From: CAYULW01 sp964445815
Lineage (GTDB): Bacteria; Bacteroidota; Bacteroidia; Flavobacteriales_E; Vicingaceae
DNA length: 64,000 bases
NCBI GenBank assembly: GCA_964445815.1
Contig: CAYULW010000004.1
Location: forward strand, 62,001-126,000
Direction: 5' to 3'
The notes beneath the pieces were generated by a model that did not search any database, was not told the origin of the DNA, and was given only the letters and a program-made list of their open reading frames with translations. This document shows, piece by piece, positions 8,938 through 17,767 of this stretch (the first letter of the stretch is position 1; the number at the start of each line of letters is the position of its first letter). The translations under genes were made by a program, and so were the position numbers.

Positions 8938-9621
8938 ATGGAAAAAGGAGCGCATTACGAAGAAATACTCCAAACGGTCAAAAATAAGGCTGCACTTAAG
9001 CAAGAGATCTATAGAAATACGTATAAAGCCTTCCAAGTATTTGAGACTATAGCACAACAATTGATTATTCAGTTACAATCTGAGGTTGAAGAACTGGATA
9101 CAACTGTTTCAATAGAATACAAGGAAAAGGGGCAGTTTGAATATCATTTAAAGATAGGAGGGGATATCATCATGTTTAAGATGCATACCAATGTATTTGA
9201 TTTTGACCCTCAACATGCGGTATTCAAAACTTCATATTTAAAAGAAGATCGAAGCAGAAGCTATTGTGGCATTATAAACATCTATAATTTTCTAGCTGAC
9301 TCCATGAAATACAATCGGTATGAGGATTCGGCATATTTGATAGGCAGAGTGTTTATCAATAAAGAAAACCACTTTTTTGTAGAAGGAAGACGTAAACTGA
9401 ACTTTATTCATAATGATTTTATAAATGAAACGATTTCTGAATCTGCAATTCAAGACATAATACAGCATTCCATTCTCTATTCTATGGGTTTTGATTTATT
9501 TACTCCCCCATACCAAGAAGTGCAGGAAATCAAGGTGGGACAATTGCTTGTAGAGTCTTCTTCTATGCAATTAAAAACAGGGAAAAGGTTAGGCTACAAA
9601 TTTTCTTTTGAAGACGATTAA
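8938..9621 (+). CDS. conserved hypothetical protein, Bacteroidota-specific
   Basis: A 227-residue soluble protein without signal peptide or transmembrane segment. It starts 2 bp after proS, so it is in the same transcript. The N-terminal 65 residues are predicted helical with heptad-like spacing (LQTVKNKAALKQEIYRN). The remainder reads as mixed alpha/beta, with a GGDIIMFKMHTNVFDF strand pair and VEGRRKLNFI. I recall similar proteins from flavobacterial genomes annotated only as hypothetical. No catalytic motif is recognisable. The position next to a tRNA synthetase and a tRNA gene suggests a housekeeping role but does not prove it. Confidence 0.65.
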   Translation: MEKGAHYEEILQTVKNKAALKQEIYRNTYKAFQVFETIAQQLIIQLQSEVEELDTTVSIEYKEKGQFEYHLKIGGDIIMFKMHTNVFDFDPQHAVFKTSYLKEDRSRSYCGIINIYNFLADSMKYNRYEDSAYLIGRVFINKENHFFVEGRRKLNFIHNDFINETISESAIQDIIQHSILYSMGFDLFTPPYQEVQEIKVGQLLVESSSMQLKTGKRLGYKFSFEDD

Positions 9622-9707
9622 ATCTATGTAATCAAGGGACTTGTGTGGTAGTTTTGACGGAGCAGAAAAAAACTTTTTTTTTCTTTTATTATAAAGATAA
9701 ATTCTTT

Positions 9708-9715
9708 TACATTTG
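9708..9715 (+). promoter_or_regulatory. -7 promoter element for tRNA-Glu/rpsT
   Basis: TACATTTG matches TAnnTTTG and lies 27 bp upstream of the mature tRNA 5' end, behind an A/T homopolymer-rich stretch (9666-9700). It suggests a tRNA-Glu primary transcript that may read on into rpsT. Confidence 0.55.
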
Positions 9716-9742
9716 CACTCCTAATTTTTAGGAAGAATAAAC

Positions 9743-9814
9743 GGTCCGTTCGTCTAGGGGTTAGGACGCCAGGTTTTCATCCTGGTAACAGGGGTTCGAT
9801 TCCCCTACGGACTG
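9743..9814 (+). tRNA. tRNA-Glu (anticodon TTC)
   Basis: A 72-nt cloverleaf. The acceptor stem GGTCCGT pairs with ACGGACT (9807-9813), with one G-U at the end. The anticodon stem CCAGG/CCTGG encloses the loop TTTTCAT with anticodon TTC at 9776-9778. The T arm is GGGGTTCGATTCCCC. CCA is not encoded. It lies 17 bp upstream of rpsT. Confidence 0.97.
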
Positions 9815-9831
9815 CAAAACATTATTGAATT

Positions 9832-10083
9832 ATGGCTAATCATAAGTCAGCTCTTAAGAGAATAAGACAAATTAGAAAAAGAAACCTTCACAATAGGTAT
9901 TACGCAAAAACAACACGTAATGCTATTGCGAAACTGAGGGAAACATCTGACAAAAAAGAGGCTCAGACAAATTTGCCAAAAGTCATTAGTATGATTGATC
10001 GTCTAGCAAAAAGAAACATCATTCATGACAACAAAGCCTCAAATTTAAAATCTAAGTTAACTAAGGCAGTTAATGCTTTGTAA
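9832..10083 (+). CDS. rpsT: 30S ribosomal protein S20
   Basis: An 83-residue basic helical protein that binds 16S rRNA in the small subunit. MANHKSALKRIRQIRKRNLHNRYYAKTTRN and the C-terminal segment IDRLAKRNIIHDNKASNLKSKLTKAVNAL are diagnostic of S20, and the length is normal. It follows tRNA-Glu closely and is ended by a strong intrinsic terminator at 10109-10136. Expression is probably from the promoter upstream of the tRNA. Confidence 0.98.
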   Translation: MANHKSALKRIRQIRKRNLHNRYYAKTTRNAIAKLRETSDKKEAQTNLPKVISMIDRLAKRNIIHDNKASNLKSKLTKAVNAL

Positions 10084-10108
10084 ATTAGGATGATTAATTG
10101 ATTAAGAA

Positions 10109-10136
10109 AATCCGGCTATTTGGCCGGATTTTTTTT
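10109..10136 (+). terminator. rho-independent terminator after rpsT
   Basis: A perfect 8-bp stem AATCCGGC/GCCGGATT with loop TATTTG, followed by a run of six more Ts. The hairpin also covers the last codons of the convergent phosphoesterase gene. It may work in both directions, since the minus strand also has T-rich sequence beyond the stem. Confidence 0.9.
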
Positions 10137-10829
10137 GTCTAAATTTTGCTGTAGTGTGATGCCTAAAGTATCTAAATTAAGGCAGATTAAATTTCCCTGT
10201 CCTATCGTTTTGTGATTGATACAGCCATTATCAATATGGATTTTTCGTCTATCACTTTTTAATCGGTGTATTATTTCTCCAATACTTCTGGGTGAATGAC
10301 CCAATACAACTCTTTTGTCATTGAGTTTGATCTTATTGGGTTTAAAGTCTTTGATGTACATCATTGACCTGGTGTCTTCAAATGGGTTCGGTTTAGAAAA
10401 GTCGAACCCGGCATGAACCAAATAGAAATCATCAAGAATGAAGTAGTGATAGGCATGATCGAGTAAATCTTCATAAACGGGATTAAGTTGTCCATTGATG
10501 GCTAAGCATTCAGACTTGTATATGCTTAGTAAACGCATCAAGGATTCTTGACCTTGTTTATTCGCTTTAAGCACCATGTCTTCATGATTTCCTTTCAAGA
10601 TAAAAACTTGAAAACCTTTTCCTCTAAGTTTGATGATACGGTCAAGGACCTTGTCACTTTTAGGCCCCCTGTTAATCATGTCTCCCATGATGAAAAGCTG
10701 GTCATCATGATTAAGATTGATTTGTTTTAGGACTGCTTTAAATGTTTTAGAACACCCATGGATATCACCAATCGCAAATCTTCTTCCTTTATTTGGTTTA
10801 TTTACTTCTAGGTATCTAACTTTTGCCAT
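10116..10829 (-). CDS. Ser/Thr protein phosphatase-type metallophosphoesterase
   Basis: A 237-residue cytoplasmic calcineurin-like phosphoesterase. The three signature motifs are present: GDIHG (21-25), GDMINRG (49-55; a variant of GDxxDRG with Asn in place of the second Asp) and GNHED (80-84). A LVHAGF histidine motif and LGHSPRS supply later metal ligands. The closest known types are lambda-phosphatase-like and PrpA/B or ApaH-like bacterial enzymes. It could dephosphorylate proteins or cleave dinucleoside polyphosphates. It overlaps the subtilase gene upstream by 1 bp, so it is probably the last gene of that operon. Confidence 0.85.
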   Translation of the reverse strand: MAKVRYLEVNKPNKGRRFAIGDIHGCSKTFKAVLKQINLNHDDQLFIMGDMINRGPKSDKVLDRIIKLRGKGFQVFILKGNHEDMVLKANKQGQESLMRLLSIYKSECLAINGQLNPVYEDLLDHAYHYFILDDFYLVHAGFDFSKPNPFEDTRSMMYIKDFKPNKIKLNDKRVVLGHSPRSIGEIIHRLKSDRRKIHIDNGCINHKTIGQGNLICLNLDTLGITLQQNLDKKNPAK

Positions 10830-13597
10830 TAGTCCTTAATTGAGGACACCACGAATTTATCTTCAAATTTTAAATTATCACCGATGATTTGAAAAAAGTA
10901 TACACCAGTTTTCAACGCATTAATTGGAACCGAAATCAAATGTCTCCCTTTACTATATGTCCTTTTTTCTGATTCATAAATCAACTGTCCTTTTAGGTTG
11001 TATACTTCTATCTTAAGCTTTGAACTGTTTTCAAGCGTTAATAAAGCATTTAAAGTTTGATTGGCAATAGGGTTAGGGAACAGACTTAAACCATTTGATC
11101 GGTTAGTTGGCTTGGGCAGTTCTATGATATCTAATGCGAGTTGATTAAAAGTGTTTTGAACAGAATCTGATTTTACAGTTAATTCGGCAAGAGAAGTATC
11201 AACACTAATCAAAAATGAAATCGTTTTACTAGAATCTGGCGCCAAACTAAAAGTTTCTGTTGAAAGGGCATCAATCACATCGAGACCTGAGCCGGAATTA
11301 AATCCTGCAGATGCTTTATTATTACTTATTACAAAGTACTTTTCAGCATCAGAGAAGCCATCAGATGTATTTATATTTCCATCTCCACTGGCTGTATTCT
11401 CTATACCATAATGTATCGCATTTAAATCATCCGTTAATAGTCTTATTCCGCAAAAAAGATTGGAGTCAATGTGATAAGAGATTCCCATTTTTCGTGATGC
11501 ATCATAGATTATCCTGTTTTGAAGATAATTGTTGATGTCCCAGTCAAGCAGAATACCTGCATGCAGATCATTTATAGTGGTATTGCCATTGTTTTGTATA
11601 TAGTAAACGTATATTAAAGACTGGTCATTGGGGCTATTTCTAAAGATGTAGTTATGCTGCGAGATACTGATGTCTTTAAACTGCGGGTGATTATGATCAT
11701 TGTATGATGTCCGCAGCTCCACATCAGCTTTATTGGGGTGAATAACCCTTATTTTCTCAAGAGTAGAAAAATCAGCATCTTTTGTGGAACTCGTATTTCT
11801 AAATTTATCGGCTACATAATCAGCAGAATTGCCCAAAACAAAGCTTCCTTCAAACAAAAGGTAGTTGTTATCATTAAAAACAATGCCTTCACCAAGGTTA
11901 GAGTTTGCTCCTGAAAAACCAATACTTCCACTAGAAGAAAATGTATGCGTGAGCTTGTTCTCTTTTAAAGTGATGTAATCTTGCGCAAAGTTGAAATCAA
12001 AGCGCTGTCTTTTAGAAAAACCATTATAAGAGTAGTCAATAAAAAATACGATCTCTGTATTGAAGTCGATGTTTGATTTTACACGAACAAGATAAGGTTG
12101 ATTATCAATGGAGATGGTGTCTAATGTATTTAGAGTCCCTAGATTCTTTAGCGGATTTAGCACTTCAACCAAAGTGCTTGCTGTACTAAGTGTTGCTGTA
12201 GCGTTGTTTGTAGATGCAAGGTAATTGATAAATTTTCCACTGATCAAAACCGTATCTCCTACTGAGAATGAATTGTCTTTTATTTTTAAATCGATGTTAC
12301 GTTCGGTAAACTCAATAGAAGGTCGATTCGTTTCATTAAGCGCTCTATATAAGTTGGCACGTCCATAACCAGATTGGTCTACTCGATTGGTTGGAGTCAA
12401 ACCCTCTATATTATCTGCACTTATGAAAAGACGTTGTGCTATCTGTTCTGGAGTAAAATTGGGGTTTTGACTCTTTACTAAAGCGGCGCAGGCTGCTATC
12501 ATAGGAGAAGCCATTGATGTACCACCATTGTATCCAAAACCACCTATTACATTAGTAGTGATAATAGCATCTCCGGGTGCAAATAAGTCTAACCAGTGTC
12601 CATAGTTGGATACAGTTCTTATCGTATCATTAAACTCGGTTTGGCCAACAGCAATAACCTCTTCATAAGCAGCTGGGTAAAACTTGTTCGATATCCCATT
12701 GTTCCCGGCACCTGCAACGATTAAGGCACCATTACTTGTAGCATAGTTAACAACATCTTGGGCATAACTGCTTCGTGTATAACTTCCCCAAGAACAGTTA
12801 ATAATATCAGCCCCTTGATCGGTAGCATACACAATAGCCTCGTAAGCATTACTTAATTGTCCATTAGGCAGGTCAATTCGTACAGTCAAAAATTTTGTCT
12901 TAAACCCTATGCCACTCATTCCAAATTGATTGTCAACTCTTGCACAGGCAATTCCCGCTACATTGGTTCCATGCCCTGAATTTTCAAAGCTGACATTATT
13001 AGAATTACTTGCTACATTCCAACCGAAATAATTGTCGATATACCCATCAAAATCATCATCTAAGCCATTTATTGTATCATCTTTATTTAGTGCCAACTGA
13101 TTGATAAGTTCGGGGTGATCTAAATCTGTTCCCGTATCCGTAATGGCAATAACAATAGTACTGTCTCCTTTATCAATGTCCCAGCCATCAAAAACCCTCA
13201 GTGCGTTCAAGTAATATTGATCGATAATTTTCGGATCATTTGGAGTATAGGTGAGTTGCTGTATTGTTTCCGGTTCAGCATAAACAATTTCATCTAGTCC
13301 ATTCAAGTAATGAATGATCTTGTCTCTTTGCTGTGGATCGTCTAAGTTAAGCTCATAAACGGTTGCAAGCCCGGTTGTATTTCCATTCCGTTTAGCATTT
13401 ACAAATTGGTGATGTGGGAACTTTTGCCGCAATTCACCTATTGAATTTAAGAATGTTAAACTTGGTAGATTTATCTTATCAGGAAAACAATGAGGGCCCA
13501 AGTCCGGAAATAGCTTAAAAATAACAACATCCTCTTTTTCCTGAGCAAAACTCAAGTTAAAGGTTAAAAAAAGAATTAATATCCCGATGTATCTCAT
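10829..13597 (-). CDS. secreted subtilisin-like protease (S8) with T9SS sorting domain
   Basis: A 922-residue exported serine protease. The signal peptide ends at SFAQ (about residue 19). A fervidolysin-like propeptide region (about 25-115) precedes the catalytic domain with Asp154 (AITDTGTD), His209 (SGHGTNVAG) and Ser361 (GTSMASP), spaced as in ordinary subtilases. Asp-rich DDDFDG near residue 181 suggests calcium binding. Residues 420-830 are beta-rich accessory domains. The last 80 residues (SLFPNPIANQTL...GVYFFQI...KFVV) are a type A T9SS C-terminal sorting domain. Its start overlaps the stop of the second subtilase gene by 4 bp, so translation is probably coupled. Confidence 0.93.
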   Translation of the reverse strand: MRYIGILILFLTFNLSFAQEKEDVVIFKLFPDLGPHCFPDKINLPSLTFLNSIGELRQKFPHHQFVNAKRNGNTTGLATVYELNLDDPQQRDKIIHYLNGLDEIVYAEPETIQQLTYTPNDPKIIDQYYLNALRVFDGWDIDKGDSTIVIAITDTGTDLDHPELINQLALNKDDTINGLDDDFDGYIDNYFGWNVASNSNNVSFENSGHGTNVAGIACARVDNQFGMSGIGFKTKFLTVRIDLPNGQLSNAYEAIVYATDQGADIINCSWGSYTRSSYAQDVVNYATSNGALIVAGAGNNGISNKFYPAAYEEVIAVGQTEFNDTIRTVSNYGHWLDLFAPGDAIITTNVIGGFGYNGGTSMASPMIAACAALVKSQNPNFTPEQIAQRLFISADNIEGLTPTNRVDQSGYGRANLYRALNETNRPSIEFTERNIDLKIKDNSFSVGDTVLISGKFINYLASTNNATATLSTASTLVEVLNPLKNLGTLNTLDTISIDNQPYLVRVKSNIDFNTEIVFFIDYSYNGFSKRQRFDFNFAQDYITLKENKLTHTFSSSGSIGFSGANSNLGEGIVFNDNNYLLFEGSFVLGNSADYVADKFRNTSSTKDADFSTLEKIRVIHPNKADVELRTSYNDHNHPQFKDISISQHNYIFRNSPNDQSLIYVYYIQNNGNTTINDLHAGILLDWDINNYLQNRIIYDASRKMGISYHIDSNLFCGIRLLTDDLNAIHYGIENTASGDGNINTSDGFSDAEKYFVISNNKASAGFNSGSGLDVIDALSTETFSLAPDSSKTISFLISVDTSLAELTVKSDSVQNTFNQLALDIIELPKPTNRSNGLSLFPNPIANQTLNALLTLENSSKLKIEVYNLKGQLIYESEKRTYSKGRHLISVPINALKTGVYFFQIIGDNLKFEDKFVVSSIKD

Positions 13598-16218
13598 TTT
13601 TTAAGAATGACCATTTTTGTTAGCGTTTCATCTTTACCATAAAGCCTCAAGAAATAAAGTCCGTTATCAAGACTCTCTAAATTGAGAATTAGTTGTTTTG
13701 AGCTTGATGTTTCAAATGTTTTTAATGTTTGACCTTTTAAATTTAATATCGATGCTGAAAATATATTCTGATCCTGATCAATACTGATGGTCAACTTTCC
13801 TTTTGTAGGATTTGGAAACACTCGAATTGATTCTTCTTCTTTCAAATGCTTAAGGGAAGTAAGCGTGACGTTGACTGTATCTGATGAACTGCTGCAGTTT
13901 GAAAATGTATCTGTAATAATGCAGTAATAGTTTCCACTAAGATTAGCTTTATAGAAATTGGAATTTGCTCCTGAAATGGCATTTTGATTTCTAAACCACT
14001 GAAGACTTCCCGTTGCATTTATAAATAAAGTATCGTTTGATCTTTGTATGCTTGGAGAAGGGGGAGAGGTATAAAATGATAATAGAACAGTATCAGAAAC
14101 AGATTTACAACCTTGGTTATTGGTTGCTTGGGCAAAGTATGTTCCACTATTTTTTACGCTTAAAGTCAAACTGGTATCTTGGTTATTCCATACGACCTGA
14201 TTAAAAGATCCTAAAGGTGAAAGGAGGATTGAATCTAAATCACAAATAAAGCCTGTAGTGTAATTGAGAGGAACAGAAAAAGCTTGTTGAGATAAAAATT
14301 GGAAAGCATCTGCTTTTCCGGCTCCCCATTTTGGATTAGGCAAGTTGTTCGCAAAAAGATCACTTCTTGCCGAATTAATCAAATCTGTTTTAATCTGCGA
14401 ATAACTTGAACTAGAACACATTTCCAAATATAAAGCCACCATTCCCGCTACGGTAGGAGAAGCCATTGATGTTCCTCCATTTCTCATGTGTAAACTATCG
14501 TGAGATATTTTTGATGGTTGAGTCTGTAATAAAGTATTGATGGTACCGAGTCGTCCTGAACTCATCATGAAATCTCCTGCCGAAGAGATATCCGGTTTGA
14601 GATATCCATTTCTGTTAGGGCCGAGACTGGAGAGTGCGCTAATTTGCCCTGGAGTTGCTCCCATGTTTTGTAGACTTCCTGTCGCATCTAAGTATGTATT
14701 TCTGTTAATATAGTTGCCAACAGTAATAACTGAAGGAAGGCAAGTGAAACTACTTACCATGGTCTGCAAAGAGTCAGTCTTTACATATTTATTGATGGCC
14801 GGAAATTGGCTTGCATTAGGAAGACTTTGTGTCAATACTTCTGCCGAGCGTTGCAATTGAAAACTTGCCCAGAGATCCAAATTTCCTTGACCGGCTGTCT
14901 CTAACCTAAATAAATAATGGCTTGAATCCGGGTCATTAATGGCTACTTCAATCTTGTACCTTCCTTGGCTTTCTTCAATGAAATAATCTACATAAGCTAA
15001 AACATGCCCTGAATGACCAACTATTGAATCTCTGGTGACTTGAAAGACATATGGTGATAGATTTTTGAAATTTGTCCTGCCTCTGAATTCGAAATTCCCA
15101 TTCCAAACCCTGTCTGCCCCAAACGCAATTTGCATGTGGTTAAAGTCGGCTGTGTCCGACCAGATCTCAAAATAGACTCCACCTACACCGGCAAATAACT
15201 GAGGGTGCGTTTCAAACCATGAGAAGACCGTATCGTTGTTGACTTCATGTCTCAAATGAAAATTCAAATGACCTGCATTCCCCGCAGCACAAACAAAAGA
15301 ACGTCCTGACTTTTGCTTGATCATTAGGTCAATCATACGAGCAGCAATGTCTTTGCCATCATGAGAGCCCCTGTACGTACCTACACTGGCATTGATCACA
15401 CATGGTTTTCCTAAAGAGTCTGCTTTCTTGTATATGTAATCTACAGCTTCCGCAACTGTTTGCAACCAATTGAGTTTGCTAAAGTCCGTGGCTACGGCTA
15501 TGATGTCAACATTCGGAGCGACTCCCCTGTAGTTTCCAGTCGCATTGGCATTAGAAGCAGCAGCACCTGTCACCATGCTTCCGTGTCCAAACTCAACTGC
15601 CTTGTCATCATGGGTAGATGTTCCTGAATTAATGGAGCTTGAATCCCATTCCACCCCGTAACTGTAATTTCCCGGTTTTAAAAGTGGATTGTATGCCACC
15701 CCTTGATCCCAAACGTATAGTATTCTTGTATTTCCTGAACTGTCTTTGAAATCACCATGATCGAGCTCTATACCTGAATCAATGACTCCCAAAACAACAT
15801 CCTTTCCGGAGTATTCCATGTTAAGAGGAGAAATTGAGCGAATGATAGAGTCGACTCCTGCTTGAATAAGCATAGTATCAGTCATGCTCTTACCCGGTTG
15901 CATGGTAAATTCGATCAGATCTACGTATGGAGATTCAGAAAATGCTTTCACATTACCGGCGGGAACTTCCAGAGAATACAGGTTTTGAATTTGTAGCCTG
16001 ACCTTGCCATTCATTCTCTCTACAAGCTGTTGTAAGGCAGTTGGATGTCCCTCCACAAGTATCGGGACATTTACATTGGGATCGGCGGTTTTTAGATAAG
16101 ACTGCAACTCAAAATTTAGTTTGGTACGATTTTGAGCAGAACCACTCAAAACAAATAAGCATAAAGAAGCAATACTTATTCCTAGGTACAGAAAAGGATT
16201 ATATTTCCAACTCATCAT
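13594..16218 (-). CDS. secreted subtilisin-like protease (S8) with large insertion and T9SS sorting domain
   Basis: An 874-residue exported serine protease. The signal peptide ends at LSGSAQ (about 29). Catalytic residues are Asp147 (GVIDSGIELDH), His212 (EFGHGSMVTG) and Ser584 (NGGTSMASP). The His-Ser distance is over 370 residues, so a beta-rich domain of about 200 residues is inserted in the catalytic domain between the AAGNAGH motif (about 311) and Ser584. An Ig-like segment with SGTYFAQATNNQGC and SGNYYCIITD repeats follows, then a T9SS type A sorting domain (RVFPNPTKGKL...NGLYFLRLYG). It overlaps the neighbouring genes on both sides (20 bp and 4 bp). Either of two adjacent ATGs may be the start. 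Confidence 0.92.
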   Translation of the reverse strand: MMSWKYNPFLYLGISIASLCLFVLSGSAQNRTKLNFELQSYLKTADPNVNVPILVEGHPTALQQLVERMNGKVRLQIQNLYSLEVPAGNVKAFSESPYVDLIEFTMQPGKSMTDTMLIQAGVDSIIRSISPLNMEYSGKDVVLGVIDSGIELDHGDFKDSSGNTRILYVWDQGVAYNPLLKPGNYSYGVEWDSSSINSGTSTHDDKAVEFGHGSMVTGAAASNANATGNYRGVAPNVDIIAVATDFSKLNWLQTVAEAVDYIYKKADSLGKPCVINASVGTYRGSHDGKDIAARMIDLMIKQKSGRSFVCAAGNAGHLNFHLRHEVNNDTVFSWFETHPQLFAGVGGVYFEIWSDTADFNHMQIAFGADRVWNGNFEFRGRTNFKNLSPYVFQVTRDSIVGHSGHVLAYVDYFIEESQGRYKIEVAINDPDSSHYLFRLETAGQGNLDLWASFQLQRSAEVLTQSLPNASQFPAINKYVKTDSLQTMVSSFTCLPSVITVGNYINRNTYLDATGSLQNMGATPGQISALSSLGPNRNGYLKPDISSAGDFMMSSGRLGTINTLLQTQPSKISHDSLHMRNGGTSMASPTVAGMVALYLEMCSSSSYSQIKTDLINSARSDLFANNLPNPKWGAGKADAFQFLSQQAFSVPLNYTTGFICDLDSILLSPLGSFNQVVWNNQDTSLTLSVKNSGTYFAQATNNQGCKSVSDTVLLSFYTSPPSPSIQRSNDTLFINATGSLQWFRNQNAISGANSNFYKANLSGNYYCIITDTFSNCSSSSDTVNVTLTSLKHLKEEESIRVFPNPTKGKLTISIDQDQNIFSASILNLKGQTLKTFETSSSKQLILNLESLDNGLYFLRLYGKDETLTKMVILKK

Positions 16219-16654
16219 ATCGGGGAAGAGCTTTTAAAAAGCTAAAACTGCCTTTTTCAAAGTTAATTAAAGCACAGTAATGTTTCATGCCATTGCTTAC
16301 TAATAGATAAGGGACTTTAAAATGAATGTTATATCGAGCAATCTGATCAAAAACATTTTGATTAATGGTGACATTGGCTGCTTTACATTCCACGATGAGA
16401 ACCGGACGTCTATCTCGGTCATAACAGACAATATCTGCTCTTTTCTTTAAGGCATTTATGTTCATTCCTTTTTCAATGGCAATAAGACCTTTTGGGTATC
16501 CAAGTTCATAAACAAGGTATTTTACTAAATGTTGCCTTACCCACTCTTCAGGAGTAAGGATCAATTCCTTCTTTCTTAACTCGTCAAAAATTTTAGTTTT
16601 TTTGCCATCTGTTCTAATGTCAAAATCGTAATCGGGCAGATTCAATTTTTGCAT
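16199..16654 (-). CDS. HSDR_N-type nuclease-fold protein
   Basis: A 151-residue protein similar to the N-terminal domain of type I restriction R subunits (HSDR_N_2), a PD-(D/E)xK fold. KRADIVCYDRDRRPVLIVECKAA (about 92-114) contains the motif D...(x)n...ExK with the strand VLIVECKA typical of these nucleases. It stands alone, without helicase, methylase or specificity subunits nearby, and is a commonly seen single-domain Bacteroidota protein next to holA. It is divergent from holA (20 bp) and overlaps the subtilase start by 20 bp. Whether it is an active nuclease is unknown. Confidence 0.8.
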   Translation of the reverse strand: MQKLNLPDYDFDIRTDGKKTKIFDELRKKELILTPEEWVRQHLVKYLVYELGYPKGLIAIEKGMNINALKKRADIVCYDRDRRPVLIVECKAANVTINQNVFDQIARYNIHFKVPYLLVSNGMKHYCALINFEKGSFSFLKALPRYDELEI

Positions 16655-16674
16655 GCAACAAAAATAAAGGACTA

Positions 16675-17673
16675 TTGGACTATTCGAAGATTATTCAGGA
16701 GATTAAAGCAAAACAATTTCATCCGATCTACTTTTTATGTGGAGAGGAGGGGTTTTTTATCGATCAGATCAGTGATCTTATAGAGCAGACAGCCCTTGAA
16801 GATCATGAGAAAGAATTCAATCAAACAGTAGTGTATGGTATTGATACGGATATAGCAAACATTGTTTCTGCTGCTAAGCGATTTCCCATGATGGCTTCAT
16901 ACAATGTAGTGATCGTTAAGGAAGCACAAAATCTGAAAAAGTGGGATGATTTAATTCCTTATTTGGAGCAACCTTCCAACGAAACCATTTTAGTGTTAAA
17001 TCATAAATACAAAAAGCCGGATAGTCGTACCAAGTTTGGTAAACTCATCAAGAAATCAAGCCTGTATTTTGACTCAAAAAAGCCCTATGATGATCAGTTT
17101 CCTAAATGGATTGAGAATGGCATACAGTCCAGAGGATTTAAAATTGAGCCTAAGGCGGTAATGCTTTTGTTTGATTCTATAGGAGCTAATCTGTCTAAGC
17201 TCCATAATGAGATTGAAAAGCTGGTTATAAATTTAAATGCTGGTGAAACGATTACGCCTGATATTATCGAATCCAATATTGGTATAAGTAAGGACTTTAA
17301 CGTTTTTGAGTTGAATGCAGCTTTGGGCAAAAAAGATGTAGTGAAGGCCAATCGAATCATCAACTATTTTGGACAAAACGAAAAAGAGTTCCCTTTACCC
17401 GCACTTTTACCCATGATGTATAGATTCTTTAATCAATTGTTACTCTTTCACACGGTAAAAAATGAGAGTCCCAAAGTACAAGCCTCAACTCTTGGTGTTA
17501 ATCCTTATTTCCTGGGGGATTTTAAAATCGCGTTTAAGAACTACCCGGTTAAGAAGATTGCCCGAATAATGGGATATCTCAGAGATACAGATCGATATTC
17601 CAAGGGGATAGGGGATAGTTCTTCCAGCAATTCCGATTTATTAAAGGAATTGATTTTTAAGATTATGCATTGA
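16675..17673 (+). CDS. holA: DNA polymerase III, delta subunit
   Basis: A 332-residue subunit of the clamp loader that opens the beta clamp during DNA replication. FHPIYFLCGEEGFFIDQISDLI is the conserved start of the AAA+-like domain I (HPIYFLxGEExyfid). Domain II and the C-terminal collar domain (ALLPMMYRFFNQLLLFHTVKN and GDSSSSNSDLLKELIFKI) follow in the usual order. Like other delta subunits it lacks a Walker A motif. The start is TTG at 16675, the only one that gives the conserved N-terminus (MDYSKIIQEIK). The length is normal for Bacteroidota HolA. Confidence 0.93.
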   Translation: MDYSKIIQEIKAKQFHPIYFLCGEEGFFIDQISDLIEQTALEDHEKEFNQTVVYGIDTDIANIVSAAKRFPMMASYNVVIVKEAQNLKKWDDLIPYLEQPSNETILVLNHKYKKPDSRTKFGKLIKKSSLYFDSKKPYDDQFPKWIENGIQSRGFKIEPKAVMLLFDSIGANLSKLHNEIEKLVINLNAGETITPDIIESNIGISKDFNVFELNAALGKKDVVKANRIINYFGQNEKEFPLPALLPMMYRFFNQLLLFHTVKNESPKVQASTLGVNPYFLGDFKIAFKNYPVKKIARIMGYLRDTDRYSKGIGDSSSSNSDLLKELIFKIMH

Positions 17674-17693
17674 TACAACGATTAACATACTTT

Positions 17694-17711
17694 ATGTGTC
17701 TACAGACACAT
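17694..17711. promoter_or_regulatory. 18-bp palindrome, candidate operator for TonB receptor gene
   Basis: ATGTGTCTACAGACACAT has perfect 8-bp arms around a 2-bp centre. It ends 18 bp upstream of the TATCTTTG element at 17730, which places it over the -33 region. No T-run follows, so it is not a terminator for holA. A dimeric DNA-binding regulator is the likely reader (inference). Confidence 0.45.
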
Positions 17712-17729
17712 CGTCAAGATTACTAATGC

Positions 17730-17737
17730 TATCTTTG
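17730..17737 (+). promoter_or_regulatory. -7 promoter element for TonB receptor gene
   Basis: TATCTTTG matches TAnnTTTG and lies 30 bp upstream of the ATG at 17768. No TTG -33 element is visible; the palindrome at 17694-17711 occupies that place. Confidence 0.45.
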
Positions 17738-17767
17738 GCGATCTCAAAAAAAAATGGAATTCAAATA

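Noticed and set aside
16199..16654. Remnant of a type I restriction system
   Set aside because: No hsdM, hsdS or helicase parts are adjacent, and the protein is complete as a single-domain family seen alone in many genomes.
17694..17711. Intrinsic terminator of holA
   Set aside because: The palindrome has only a 2-nt loop and no T-run on either side. I list it instead as a candidate operator.
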